Part shown: piece after piece, positions 10,201-21,112 of the stretch
Numbering within the stretch: the first letter of the stretch is position 1
Layout of the letters: each line of letters starts with the position of its first letter
DNA from: Ianthella basta
Taxonomy: Eukaryota; Porifera; Demospongiae; Verongiida; Ianthellidae
Reading direction: 5' to 3'
DNA: 64,000 nt
Assembly (NCBI GenBank): GCA_964019415.1
Contig: OZ025869.1
Location: forward strand, 6,396,882-6,460,881
The notes under the pieces: generated by a model
What the model was told of the DNA's origin: nothing
Databases searched by the model: none
The model's input: the letters and a program-made list of their open reading frames with translations, nothing else
Made by a program: the position numbers and the translations under genes

Positions 10201-10499
10201 TGCTGTTGGCGATGTAACTGCGGACGTTCCCCATAGTATTCTATAAGAACCATCATCCCATACTGTCACCAATCTTGTGAGCACATGGAATGGGCACGTT
10301 TTGCACCAAAAAGTACCGCCTATGCCTCAGCTTAATCATCTTCCCATGTTCTGTGGACGTAAATGAAGCAGTGACGCAGTAAGCATTCCACCAGGGCCAC
10401 CATTTCGCTGTCTCACATTCAGCACATGCGTGCGGTATAGTGCAGAATATATATTCCGCTCCACTAATTATAGGTGCTGCCTGATATTTCCAATGCACA

Positions 10500-10592
10500 A
10501 GGGCGCTTACAATTAGAACGAGAAAAATAGAGTACGCCTTAGGGGGCGCTTTAAATGAGGCTGAGCCTATATGAGAAATGATACGGTACTTC
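10500..10592 (-). mobile_element. Solo end of the TIR element found complete at 42.57-43.40 kb
   Basis: Reading GGGCGCTTACAATTAGAACG through GGGGGCGCTTTAAATG to ATACGGTA, this matches the reverse complement of the left terminus of the 42.57-kb element at roughly four bases in five. The outermost ATACGG terminus is preserved, as is the paired GCGC-rich subterminal block. Confidence 0.7.
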
Positions 10593-10619
10593 CCTCAAGC
10601 TCCAAACATTCAGAGCTGG

Positions 10620-10715
10620 CCGGCCAATCATTGCTCATTGTGGTTGTACAGATGTCTCAATTTCTTTTATTCTCAGTTGTATGAAACCCTGTATTGAATT
10701 GAATTGAAGTGCTGT
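10620..10715 (+). repeat. Probable LINE 3' end with TTGAA-type tail
   Basis: AT-rich sequence ending TATTGAATTGAATTGAAG, the sort of short tandem tail found at the 3' ends of CR1/RTE-like LINEs. No coding sequence is attached. Weak call. Confidence 0.35.
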
Positions 10716-10795
10716 CGTTGTCTAAAACCATGAATTCTAGCAGTTCCTTGTAATCTTGCCTGTGTGGATGTACTCACAATGACTATAAAATACTA
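10716..10795. repeat. Segment duplicated at 26,811-26,880
   Basis: GTGCTGTCGTTGTCTAAAAC through TTGCCTGTGTGGAT matches 26811-26880 with a few substitutions. It is the third block of the deleted copy of the 19.5-26.9 kb region. Confidence 0.75.
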
Positions 10796-11029
10796 GATTC
10801 TGTACATGGTTTTCTGTTCCTTTCCTCTGAGCAGCAACCATTTATTCTTTTCGCACACGTACAGGTTATACATCTTAAATGCGCTAAATATGGCGGCAAT
10901 GCAACACCTACATACGGTTACAGGTTCCACATTACAGGCATTTATAATATCTTAAGGTCTTTAATACCTAGGAGTTCCCCCTTGAATGATGCTCCCATGC
11001 ATTTTTGTGGCCTTTAATCAACAAAGAGC
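10796..11029. other. Intergenic, nothing recognised
   Basis: AT-rich sequence without repeats or coding signal that I can support. Confidence 0.4.
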
Positions 11030-11351
11030 TGGTTATTGTGATGCTGTGACATGGAGCAATCCTGAAATTGATCAGCAGAAAGATGCAGCAGCACTTTCAG
11101 AGACAAACTGTAGCTGTGACAGGAAAGGCAAAACTGACCCGACTGCTTGCTTCCAAGACTCCCATGCTAGCAAGTGCCTTTGTTATCTGAAAAAACGTGC
11201 GCGGCCAAATGCAGATGTAAGAATTGCCTAAATCCATATGGGCAGAGAGTCTGCAACACTGGTGTTACTAGTATAATTAATTCACAAAAGCACACGTGTC
11301 CAATGAAATGCAGAGCCATTCACTGCGTGGAACAAAAGGGGAAACATTCAT
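11030..11351 (+). pseudogene. CXC (tesmin/TSO1-like) cysteine-rich domain fragment with a frameshift
   Basis: The first frame reads SETNCSCDRKGKTDPTAC then SKCLCYLKKR. After a six-A run at about 11190-11195 the next frame continues CAAKCRCKNCLNPYGQRVC. The joined pattern (CxC, then SxCxCxxxxxxC, then CxCxNCxNPYGxR) is that of the CXC fold seen in tesmin/MSL2-type proteins and in some mobile-element proteins of cnidarians and sponges. One missing or extra A would restore the frame, so either a sequencing error or a pseudogene is possible. There is no neighbouring exon to tell which gene it came from. Confidence 0.55.
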
Positions 11352-11529
11352 GAAAGAAGCAGGTGATCATTACTAGAATGAACCTGAAAGGAGGGTGACA
11401 TACGTGCCAGACTGTCCTAAAGATGATTAAAAGTTGCCCCCTTGCCTTGTAAGTAGCACAAATGGCTATTCTAAAAACCACCACTCCTCAAAAGATTAAT
11501 CAGCAACTACCAAAGTAGCAGCTTACATA
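11352..11529. other. Intergenic, nothing recognised
   Basis: Short AT-rich spacer between the CXC fragment and the repeat at 11530. Confidence 0.4.
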
Positions 11530-11708
11530 CATGTGCAATGTACTGAGTACACTGCACTGAAGAGCCCCAAACAGGGCGAAACAGCCTCAGTAGCTGTCTG
11601 CAGTTCTCTATCTACGTGTGGTGGATATGTGCTTGGTATACATGCTCTTGCATGTCAGAACTGTATGCCTGCAATGTCCGCCTTAATGTCACAATGCAGC
11701 CCTGCATG
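11530..11708 (+). repeat. Dispersed repeat coding EYTALKSPKQGET, copy 1
   Basis: The left half (11537-11645) matches the reverse complement of 27900-28010. The right half (11630-11708) matches the reverse complement of 17519-17597. The plus frame reads EYTALKSPKQGETASVAVC. Three partial copies in the window mark a dispersed repeat of unknown class. Confidence 0.8.
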
Positions 11709-12393
11709 GCACCCTTGACCATTTGTGAATTATGACTACAACCCTGTTTGGCATAACACAGCATAAATTTTATATAAACATTACAGCCAATAACAAGCCA
11801 ATAGTGTGTGTGTCTATTCTGAATGTATCACAGTTTTGAATTACACTACTGGGAATTGAGGAGGGATAACATTCTGGACCAATCAGATTTAGGCTAACTT
11901 TGGACGAATGAGAATTAAGCTCTGAGGGCCAATCATATTTGAGCTATGAGGGACAGCTACAGTATAAGAAGCCCTGTGTCCTGGCATTTGATAAGTCCAC
12001 TGAGACACCAACCAAGCAAGAGATGCCAAACAAGACAGAGACCAAGACCAAGATGACCAAGAACCTAATATCGATCATAGTGGATGACGTTGTAGCCTGT
12101 GATGACAGTATTACACTGGTACTGTCTAAACCAGTGAGCTGCAAGTCCCTGGTTTCCCAAACTGAGACAATCAGGGGCCAGGGCTATATGAAGGACAAGA
12201 CCCTTTTTTGTTCTGGGAAGGAAGTGAGTCAGGTTTGGGCTAGGGTATATAACCTTAGATTAAAAGGTATGGGATTAGGCACAAGGCCATAGGAGCAGAA
12301 TGGACTTCATGTAGTTTAGTAGCATTCATACCTGCATTGATGAGTTCATGGAATGTTCTTGCAACTTCTCCCGGCCTCTCTTTAAATTATATA
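11709..12393 (+). other. Possible upstream exon region, unrecognised
   Basis: Contains an open frame at 11939-12292 (KPCVLAFDKSTETPTKQEMP...). Its direction agrees with the terminal exon at 12394, but I do not recognise it and see no convincing splice sites. Confidence 0.2.
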
Positions 12394-12670
12394 GGTGAAG
12401 CAGGACATTGCTAAAGAATGTTCAGTGAAGGTGGTGCCACTCATGGAAGAAGTTTATACCTTCTATAATGAGGAGGGTGCAGCAATGGCTGAAGGGAGCT
12501 TGCACCCTGAAAGAGAACGGTTTCATGGAAGGAAAGTGAATGCTGACCATGTAGTGGTCAGTATCGAGGCGATTTTTGACAATGGGGTCAGTCTGTATCC
12601 GGACCCGATGGAAGAGGACAATGTACTATGTTTGGGACAGTTTGCCCTGTACATCGAGACTGCAAAGTAA
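12394..12670 (+). CDS. Putative terminal exon of an unrecognised protein
   Basis: A pyrimidine-rich tract and AG (TTTAAATTATATAG) precede an acidic open frame, VKQDIAKECSVKVVPLMEEV...LCLGQFALYIETAK, ending at TAA 12670. An AATAAA lies at 12669-12674, overlapping the stop. Splice acceptor, compositional coherence and polyadenylation signal together suggest a real last exon. No family is recognised. Confidence 0.35.
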
Positions 12671-13490
12671 ATAAATGACTTGTGATACATAATAATTTAG
12701 CGAGTGAGTTATTTTGATCGTAGATATACGTAGTTTGCTAAAGTCCTATCACATGAAGTTGCAAGTCTGCCCACACGTTGAATGAAACAACAGTGACCAT
12801 CAACAAGCTGTTCCATACAGTGCGGTATCTGGATGATGTTGAAGAGGCAAAGCTATAGTGAGATTCATTACTAGCAGTTCTGAAACTGGCTGGATACAGC
12901 TGCACCAAACAAGATAATATCTGTATGGTGCAAAGATTGTGCGACCACAAAGGCCTGCAATTGCAGGAATCTACTGGGTGGTGGACTTCCATTCAGAAGT
13001 GGCAACTGACCCTTGGCTGCCATGAGGTGTGCTGAGAGCATTGCACGCACCAGGGTCATTGCCTCTGACAGTGATATTCTCGAGAAGTATTACATGTGAT
13101 ATCCCAAAGTATATATAATGCAAATACAAACAAGAGTGTCTTCTTTACCTTTAATATAGTTTCTGTATACTCTGCCATTTTGTGCGACTAGTGATTCGGG
13201 ACTTTAGTTGCAGCTACAAATGATGGAAAACCTAGGTAAAGAAAGCTATTGTACTGATATAATTATGTCCAAAATCACACATCATACAGCTTACCTCGCG
13301 ACCATCCGAGATCCAATCATGGTTGTTGTGGTGTACAAGCACCTACAGCTGTGGGCGGAAAAGAGCTGTTTCAGTCTGCTTCCCGCAGCAAACCGCAAAT
13401 CCTTCAAGAGGCTGGAAGTGATGTGGCGTTCCAGATAACCCTCCTCTGAGCCGGAAGAGGGTCATTCGTGACCTTCAGAACAACTCATCT
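12671..13490. other. Intergenic, weak open frames only
   Basis: Open frames such as 13208-13438 (+) have no recognisable domain. No repeat structure seen. Confidence 0.3.
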
Positions 13491-14100
13491 CAAAAGCTGC
13501 TTCTAAACAGCACCAGGGGAAATTCATGAGGGAATTGTGATGTCAAGCTGCCCTCCATGAAGATCTGTCAAACCGCTGGTTGAAGAAAGGCCAACTCCGA
13601 AGCACTGCTGAAGCCCAGATTTAGCTGCTCAGAATGACTGTCAGGCAGGCACATTCTCAGCCAATGCCAACCAAAGGGGTACAACCTCTATTTGGAACGG
13701 CATAATCATGCTCTGCTAGCGGTCTACCATGCATGACCTCTGCACTCACTACAGCTTTGAAGTGACGCCTTGATGGCGGGAACTCGAATCTTTGCCTGTC
13801 TGTGAAAACCAACGGGCGAAGATTCTCTGGGACATCCCCATCCCAATGGACAGAGACATTGTGGCCCGTCATCCAGACATCTTTCTCCAGGGCAAGGGAA
13901 ACAGGCGGCTGTATCTCATCGAGATGGCAGTTGCTTGGGACTCTATCCTGGCAGAGAGAAGAGCCAAGAAGCTGTCCAAGTTGATGGATCTACGTGCCGA
14001 CCTGAGGAGAGAGTACCCTGGTTATCGTCGGCTGGACACAGCAGTGCCAGTGGTAATTGGGGGGGCTGGGTACGGTCACACACTAATTGGTGAGTGACTT
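13491..14100 (+). pseudogene. C-terminal remnant of a second retroelement family (nuclease-like)
   Basis: The clear part is 13792-14097: CENQRAKILWDIPIPMDRDI, then ARHPDIF, LYLIEMAVAWDS, AERRAKKLSKLMDL and VPVVIGGAG. This ILWDxxIxTDR...RPDI...IDxAVPxD...KxxKYxDL...VPVVVGxLG order is the C-terminal PD-(D/E)XK-like region of RT-encoding elements common in cnidarians and molluscs. It is distinct from the R2-clade-like copies here. Upstream (13640-13790) NGIIMLC...MHDLCTHYSFE fits the preceding N-x-x-H-xx-LC region with stops and shifts. RT itself is absent. Confidence 0.65.
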
Positions 14101-15884
14101 AGGCCACCTCTCCACTGCGGAGAAGACTGAGTCACAGATCGAAGGGATGCAGCACTCTGTGCTGTGTTCTGCTGTGTGGATGTCACCTTTCAGCGTCTGA
14201 GCTGACGGCCTGAGCCCATTCAGGATCTGTCGTCGGTCACCAACCTGTGAGGACCGCTTCCCTCCTGAACTGAGGTGGCTAGGGCTGAACCCCTGAATCA
14301 CCTATTATGAAGGGCTTGAAAGACAGTCCTGATGAGGGAGGAGATGGGGGTCGATGGAAATCCAGGAAAAAGCCTGCCTGGGTCAATCAAATCCCAGGAC
14401 AACGGACCTAAAGAATTATTGTTTTCAACCCCTGTAATTTTGTTTTGTTCAAAAGATTCCGGCTTCCATGTCATTTGTCTTGGGTCCAAGAAAGAAAGTT
14501 ATTGTTTGTTGTATTTTAAGGAATTCTGAACTGTTAAATGTGGCACAGCGTTCTGTACATTGCCATTTTTAAAGGTACCAGAATAACGCCCAAACAATGG
14601 AAGCTGGAACCAAGGAACAGATGTGTGGAAGACGGCGAGTGTACAGTGAGCAACACAACTGGAAGGTAATGATTGTGCTCTTGGTATAATGGTTGTTATA
14701 ATATAATACAATTAATTTTTTAATTCACCGAGGCTACAGAGGATGCTGCAGACAAGTACTCAGTATGCATACAAACTATAAAGAATTTAATGGATTTTTA
14801 ATTTAGTGAGCCATTGTGTACTGAGCTGTCTCCAGCCTCTTTGTATGTTCTTCCCTACACGTGTCCATGTTGTCCCTGAGGCATAGAGGAGAGTGGATAG
14901 TTCATGCAATTGGCCTGGATTTATCATATTGTAGAGTCTGTCACCGTAAGAGTTCACTTTATTCAGTGTACATATGTGTAGAAGAAGTACTACTCAGTTG
15001 TGTGTGTCTCTGTGTGTTACAGATGCTGGGTTTAAGACTGAGCAAATTCCGTGCTCCTTCCACAATCTTCTGGCTGTCTACAGAAGAGCCCCTGTGCCAA
15101 CTCTCTGACTTGTGCCAATTGATGGAGACACCTGATCCCCTATCTTCAACAGCTTGTTACTAGTGCTTTTCTTCCATAAACTAGCACAAACACTCTACTT
15201 TTACTCGTGGCAGGTACCCCTTGCATCTTGCACTTGTGGTCTTAAATAGCACTAGCACATAATTATCCTGCTTGCGCATATTGTATACAATTTTATGATG
15301 TTTTATTTAGGAATGTCATTTCTCTATGTAACCAGTGTAACATTACTGCAGCATTCTTGACCTTGATTTCTATATGGGAATCTCTATGGTAAAATGTGTC
15401 CAGTCAATGACTGAGGTTACCAGCGCAATCTTTAGCCTTTGGGTTTCAATTTAAGCAAGAAGCTAGAAAGGAAGGAGAAAGTTGCAAGACTTTTACTGTG
15501 AATTGGAAAAGTGGAGGGAAGAGGCTGAAGAAGCAAAGAAGCGAGTGCCCATTCCCATAATAAAATTGCAGTATCATGTGTTGTGACTGGAGCTGGGATA
15601 CGTTTTAAAAGATGTCTCCTCTCTGATGTGCAGGTGTAAGATTGAAAGTGATGAGCAAAGAAGAAGACTGGAAGAAAAGAATAGATGTTGGAGGCAGTGG
15701 TGAAGCACATGGAGGAGGATAGGAGAGAAACTGATGCAGCATAGCTAATTAAAGAACAGCAGCATTGGTCAGCAGTGGCTGCACTGTAGGCCGGTGTTGA
15801 ACTCCCAATTATGTCTTTAACTGTAAGATTACACGTAGTTCCTTTTCCTCACTTTAGGTCATGGGCTACTAATATCGCTTCCAT
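14101..15884. other. Intergenic, a short dispersed match only
   Basis: No gene supported. 14912-14934 (TTGGCCTGGATTTATCATAT) recurs at 16739-16761, and both are followed a little later by TTTATTCAGT, so a short low-copy repeat is present. Confidence 0.4.
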
Positions 15885-15962
15885 GGGTTGCTGGAAGACT
15901 AGCCTCCTGGCTAAAGCCCTCCCGTTAAATTAAGATTCCAAATCCAAATTCAAATTACACAG
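15885..15962 (+). repeat. LINE-like 3' end, copy 1
   Basis: GTTGCTGGAAGACTAGCCTC...GGCTAAAGCC followed by AAATCCAAATTCAAATT. The same block occurs at 51246-51340 (CTGCTGGAAGAGTAGCCTTC...). The shared layout (GCTGGAAGANTAGCC, then an AATTCAAATT tail) suggests the 3' end of a LINE family. Confidence 0.5.
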
Positions 15963-16944
15963 TTCACCCTAGCCAAATTCCAGTAGTTTGTGTACTATCC
16001 AACAGGAAACTTGATTTGCTTCTATTCCCATTTCTTTCTACCGATGCAAAGCAAGAGTCGCTTGTCCATGCAGTTCGCACTTCATCATTCGCACCCATTG
16101 ATGAAGAATGACAGTTTCACGGTATAGTGTCTTCTGGTTTCCCTTTATCACCTGGATAGGTTGGATAGGTTTTCCCTATAATGGTTGTCATCAAGGAAAT
16201 AAAAAAAAAAGGATGGCTAGCAAGCCATCTGATTAGTTCACTTGAGCACGAGATTATGCAAATAAATGTTGTGGAAGAAAGGGAGCAGAAGTTCAAAGAA
16301 ATAAGCTTGAAGACAAAGGGAGACATGAGGCAGACATTCTGGAGGAAAAAACACATCTGGAAGAAATGGAAGAGGTTGGAAAGCACAGCTACATAACTTT
16401 AGCTCACTTTAGTTACTTTTTGCCTTGCAGATTGCACGTTCTAAATACTTGGCACACACCTTTACCGTGTGGAATAGCACCTCAAGTCTTGGCCGTCATG
16501 GACCACATGCAAAGAGGGCAAAATTGCTTGCGCTGCCAAAACTGGAAGAGTGGGAAGTCTAGCCAACATGATGGCATTCATCCAGACAAAGTAGTGTATA
16601 AAGAAGTTCTCTTTTAAAAGACACAATTGCACAATTACACAGTTGCATACAATACTTGCAAATCAACTGTTTTGAGGCCTGTTTTCATATTAATATTAAA
16701 TTTCCCATTTATAATACTAATGCTCTTTCCGTCTGTCTGTTGGCCTGGACTTATCATATTGTATTTATTCAGTACATCAATACACAATCCTACAACATGC
16801 TCCAGAAGCATTAGAAGTATTGGATATCATGCACCACAAAGGATGTCCATCTCAAACTCCATTGATAAACCAGAGAGCAGAGTAACCACACGTCAAGCTC
16901 AGACAAATGAATCAGGCCAACTCACAAACTAAAATACTGCTCCT
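15963..16944. other. Intergenic with weak open frames
   Basis: A lysine/glutamate-rich frame at 16181-16396 (+) could be coiled coil but has no family signature. 16870-16944 is shared with 39480-39550. Confidence 0.35.
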
Positions 16945-17088
16945 ATTTATACACAGATCATAGTTTAAACTGGTGTAACTGGTTTGACTAGTTGTAACAG
17001 TTAATTACAAGCTGTCAAACATCTGTTAACCTGTCACATACCCAGTCAAACCAGTTACACCAGTTTAGACTATGATCTGTGTATAAAT
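16945..17088. mobile_element. Foldback MITE, 45-bp arms with one mismatch
   Basis: The left arm starts ATTTATACACAGATCATAG (16945) and the right arm ends with its reverse complement at 17088. A single mismatch separates 45-bp arms around a 54-bp loop. The left arm and about 75 bp of its upstream flank recur at 39480-39600, so the repeat family is larger than the palindrome. A 40-bp block just right of it (17089-17128) recurs at 26966-27005. Confidence 0.85.
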
Positions 17089-17128
17089 TATTGTGGGTAC
17101 TAGTCCATACCACATAGAATAAGTAGCC

Positions 17129-17518
17129 TTAATTCGTTTTCCATGCTTGAAGACCATTCCATCTCTCTCAGATGACGTCATGTGTATGTTGTTCACTGAT
17201 TGGGTGTGATGTAGACAGCAGCAACTATGTATGAACGTCGAGCGCTGATATCCATGTACCGCTACCGACATTCTACTGTGTGCACTTGAAAGACGGAAGG
17301 AAGGCAAAAAATGAGTGATCTCTATCCGTTTCAAGTTTGTTCTTCTTGTTTTGTTCGTTCGTATCGCACATCGAAATCTCTTACGCACCTCGAGCAGACA
17401 TTTTACTAATAATCATACTTCTGCTTAATATTCCGTTATTCCGCTATTCCGTATTCCGTTATTCCATCATCCGTATTCCATGTTTTAAAGACACCCATTG
17501 TCATCCTTACAGCGGCAT
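17129..17518. other. Intergenic with a CRE-type octamer
   Basis: TGACGTCA occurs at 17173-17180. 17433-17475 is a TTCCGTTATTCCG-type short tandem run. No gene supported. Confidence 0.4.
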
Positions 17519-17600
17519 GTGCAGGGCTGCATTGTGATATTATAGCGGACATTGTGGGCATACAGTTCTGACATGCAAGAGCATGTATACCAAGCACATT
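17519..17600 (-). repeat. Dispersed repeat EYTALKS family, copy 2 (partial)
   Basis: The reverse complement matches 11630-11708 with few differences. Confidence 0.8.
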
Positions 17601-17689
17601 CCATATCTAGTCCTGAAGAAGTGTCCATCACTACTTTCTGCACTGCTGCACATCTTCGACACTTGCTGGTCTGTGAAGGAAGTCCCAGT

Positions 17690-18799
17690 AGCGTGGAAAG
17701 TTGGAGTCCTTCGGTTACTGGGATAGAAGAAGGCTGAAGAGGACCCCAATAATCCCAAGAACCTTCGCCCCATCGCCTTGACCAGCTGCATTGGCAAAGT
17801 GTTCACCAGCCTACTTAAGGACCGCTGGATGGCTTACATGAGATCCAACAGCTACCTAAACACCTCCGTGCAGAAGGCCTTTATATCGATGGGGTACCAG
17901 GATGCACGGAGCACCACCTAAAGCCTCTTTCAATGTTGTAGGAGGCGAGAAGGAAGCACAGATCCCTGCATGTGTGCTGGCTGGATTTGGCAAACGCGTT
18001 CGGCAGTGTACACCACAGCTTGATCAGGTACTCCTTGGAACACTACCATGCTCCACCAGAGATGGACATCACCACCAAGACTTGGCAATCAGCCCCATCC
18101 ACCTCCAGCTGGGTGTCTTTCAGGGCGACCCATTGTCAGTGCTGGTGTTCAACACAGTGATGAACACCATGGTGGACACCATCACCAAGGAGCACTCAGC
18201 ACTGGGGTACAGGTCGGACGCATCCCAGAGTCGCACCAACTTGTTGCAGTACGCGGATGACACCTCATTGCTGGCTGACGGGCCGTCTTCCTGTCAGACG
18301 CTCCTCACTGTCATTGAGGCCTGGCTGAGCTGGTCAGGAATGAAGGCCAACGTGCCTAAGTGTGTGTGCCTGGCCATCCAGGCCTCCACTGCCAAGCCCT
18401 ACGACCCCAAGCTGACGCTGGATGGACAGCAGATCCCCTTCATTGGAGACACCACGTTTCACTTCCTTGGTGCTCTAGTGAACATCTCTGGAACAAACAC
18501 ACCAAGGGAGGACCTCTGTGAGAAACTGACAACCCTCCTACAGAAGGTGGATGCTACACTGCTCTCCAGACAGCAGAAGCTACTCCTGTACAAGGTTGAC
18601 CTGGGACCTCTCTATCTCCGACCTCCCCATCTCCTGGCTGCAGAACACCCTGCAGCCAATCGCCACCAGGTTCCTCAAGAGGTGGAGTGGTCTAGCCAGG
18701 TCAGCTGACCCCAACTGCTTGTTTCTCCCCAAGTCCAACGGGGGCCTGGAGCTGTCCCACTGGAAAGAGCCTGCCACCAGCCATGTTGCTGCTGACTAA
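17690..18799 (+). pseudogene. R2-clade-like reverse transcriptase, copy with YADD box
   Basis: RT motifs in order: NPKNLRPIALTSCIGKVFT (about 17747), SYLNTSVQKAF, WLDLANAFGSVHHSLI carrying the first catalytic aspartate (about 17975-18025), GVFQGDPLSVLVFNTVMNT (about 18110-18170), QYADDTSLLADG carrying the catalytic DD (about 18247-18282), SGMKANVPKCVCLA, then the thumb and linker to GLARSADPNCLFLPKSNGG. The YADD box and both catalytic positions are intact, but at least three frame changes and a truncation after GGLEL inactivate it. The knuckle and endonuclease are deleted, and the element goes straight to its 3' UTR. Confidence 0.88.
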
Positions 18800-19107
18800 A
18801 CTGCACTGTTGCCTGTCTCATGCGTCTTTGCACTGTCCGTCCCTGTGTCCATGTTGCCCTTACTTTTCCATTTCCCTGTCCTTTTCATAATTTATAGATT
18901 TTAGTTACCTACTGTTTTAAGTAGCTGATCATCTGTTGACTGTGTAGTATTTTTTCAATACTTTGGCAGTGGGTGATGATCAGACCCCATGTCCACATTA
19001 TTAACTTTAAACCTGATCTTTGTACATGCATGTGCATGCGACTTCTGCTCTCGTTTTAGTTTAATAATGATGGCATGTTTGAAAAAAAAGAGAGAGATAG
19101 AGAGAGA
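18800..19107 (+). mobile_element. 3' UTR and A/GA tail of the 17.7-kb retroelement
   Basis: AT-rich 3' region ending in AAAAAAAAGAGAGAGATAGAGAGAG (19082-19107), homologous to the tails at 4638 and 7540. Another retroelement fragment begins right after. Confidence 0.75.
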
Positions 19108-19490
19108 ATTTCCTTCTGAGACCTACCTTCCGAAGAGCAGTGGTGGTCTCGATCTGCCATCCATCAGTAGCATCTTCAAGAAGATCAGATGTGGTTTGGC
19201 TGCCTCTCAGATGTGCTCCCGCGACTCCACTGTGCGCTTCGTTGCCAGCCAGCAGACAGTGGCTGAGAAGTCCACCAGGGTGGCCTTCAAGCCCCACCAG
19301 GAAGTGATTGAAGTTTTGAAGGATGACCCTGGAGCCTTGAACAGGCAGATCATCAGAAGTGAAGAACTGAGTCACTGCTGCTGACAAATGCAGGCGGCTG
19401 GAGGAATACAGGCAGCTTACAGTGCAGGGGGACATCTCCCACCGGTCTGATGACCAGGCATCCTCCATCTGGGCACAGGTGCTGTGAGAG
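19108..19490 (+). pseudogene. 5'-truncated R2-clade-like fragment (RT linker to knuckle)
   Basis: It begins directly after the GA tail with ETYLPKSSGGLDLPSISSIF, continues VASQQTVAEKS and VIEVLKDDPGAL, and ends near SIWAQVL. The same order is seen at 3190-3540 and 6301-6640. It is cut off before the zinc knuckle at the start of the tyrosine-recombinase-like unit (about 19491). Confidence 0.8.
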
Positions 19491-20395
19491 CTGCTGGAGA
19501 GCCACACTCCACCAAAGACCCTGTGTCGATTGGATCTCATAGGAAGGGTGGTTCTACAAGAGAGTTTGGTCAGCATCCCTTATCAGAGGGTGTGCTATTG
19601 GCGTTTATTGAGTGGTTGGGGACAGTCGATGGAAAGAACAGAACACCCAAGCAGGCAACAGAGATAGCCGTAGATGTGTCTAAGTTTCTACACTTTTGCA
19701 GTCAGGAGGCTGTACAGACTCTTCGTACACACCAGCAGAATTCAATCGCTACGTGACAACTCTGCAGACAGAGAAGCTCACCCCTGCTGGTATAGCAGGG
19801 AACTACTCAGAATGAAATCATTCCTGGCCTTCTTACTCTCTGGCTCACACGTGACACTAAACAAGGGTGAAAAGGAGAAAGTACAGGACATGACTGCAAA
19901 GCTGAACAGTTGGCATTCGTACTTCTCCAAACTAAAGAACAAGGATGCAAAGGAAAGGAAAGCGAGAATTGGCAAGATTGTACAAAACGTCGAGTGCATA
20001 GAGACACTTGCAAGGGATGAACGTCTCATCTACAAGTTCAAAGCCATGGATGGTGGCAGCTGCAAAAGAAGAAACTTTGAAAGCGGAAAAATACACCTAT
20101 TGCAGGAGATGCTTCCTTATGATGCAGATTCTTTACAAGAACAGCCAACGTCCAGGTGCTGTCACAAACATGACCTGTGAAGAAGCCACTAAGGTCAAGT
20201 GCTGTGTGGTGAAGGACAGGAGTTACCTTATTGTCCAAGTGGCTGACCACAAAACCAGCCTCACCTATGGGGTCGCCAAGCTAGTCATGGATGAAGAGGT
20301 GGCTGCGTGGTTCATCAATCTCTGCGATATTGTAAGGCCACAGATAGGCTGGATGAATGCGGCGGCCCCCTTTTAAGCAGAGTAAATTCAGGGTC
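19491..20395 (+). pseudogene. Tyrosine-recombinase-like fragment, copy B
   Basis: Nearly identical to copy A (7563-8395) but more complete. It keeps FNRYVTTLQTEKLTPAGIAG, then MKSFLAFLLSGSHVTLNKGE, LNSWHSYFSKLKNKDAKERK, ARIGKIVQNVECIETLARDE and the catalytic-type part YTYCRRCFLMMQILYKNSQR-PGAVTNMT...VADHKTSLTYGVAKLVMDEE. Box I arginine and the HKT motif are visible, and the C-terminal RY box is missing because the frame ends at GWMNAAAPF, where about 20 bp present in copy A are deleted. Frameshifts lie near 19720, 19815 and 20045. Family assignment rests on motif pattern only. Confidence 0.62.
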
Positions 20396-21112
20396 TCCAC
20401 AAGTTTGAGAGGCAAAAAGTTGAGTTTAGGGGAGTCTCCAATCCAGCTGTCTAGGCAAGCCTTTCAGCTTGCAACCTAGGTTCCGCCCAAGGTTGGTTGT
20501 CATCCTCAAGCTACTTTTGGAGTTACAAGCCTTCCAAGTTACAACACCTATTTTCACAAGTCTGAAGAATGGACCCAGCCCCAGATAACTGCTGCTGCTT
20601 CTGCCACAAGGTTTTCAGATGTGTGGGAAACCATTACAAGAACTGTCCTGAATGCAATAGTCAAGACTACCAGCATCTCATGTCAGCAAAGACAATAGCC
20701 AAGAAGAAAAACGGTAAAGCAAAGAAGGTCCCTTGCCCAAAGTGTGGTAAGGCTTTTCTACGACTAGAAACACATTTGAGGAATAGTGCCACCTGCAAAT
20801 CCATAGAGGCGTCCCAGCAGTCACTCTTCACACCACCCAGCCTCCATCATCCTACCTCACACACCTACACATCCAAGTCACATGATACATCTTTATCTGA
20901 TAGTTTTGTACCATCCACACCTTCACTACAATCCCTGTGTCTGTCATCCATCCACCAACTAGTTCTGTATCCCAATCTCCATCATCTAGCTCTGTGTCTC
21001 CATCTCCATCATCTAGTTCTGCATCTCCATCTCCATCATCTAGTTCTGCATCTCCATCTCCATCATCTAGTTCTGCATCTCCATCTCCATCATCTAGTTC
21101 TGCATCTCCCAG
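20396..21112 (+). pseudogene. R2-clade-like leader, N-terminal zinc fingers and Ser/Pro repeat, copy B
   Basis: ATG 20569 opens DPAPDNCCCFCHKVFRCVGN, then KNCPECNSQDYQHL and PCPKCGKAFLRLETHLRN. The two zinc fingers have CxxC and H/C ligands as in R2-type N-termini, where they contact target DNA. The frame stays open for 192 codons but leaves the family reading at the 27-bp repeat (20975-21112, about five units). Its start codon is intact, unlike copy A. Confidence 0.82.
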
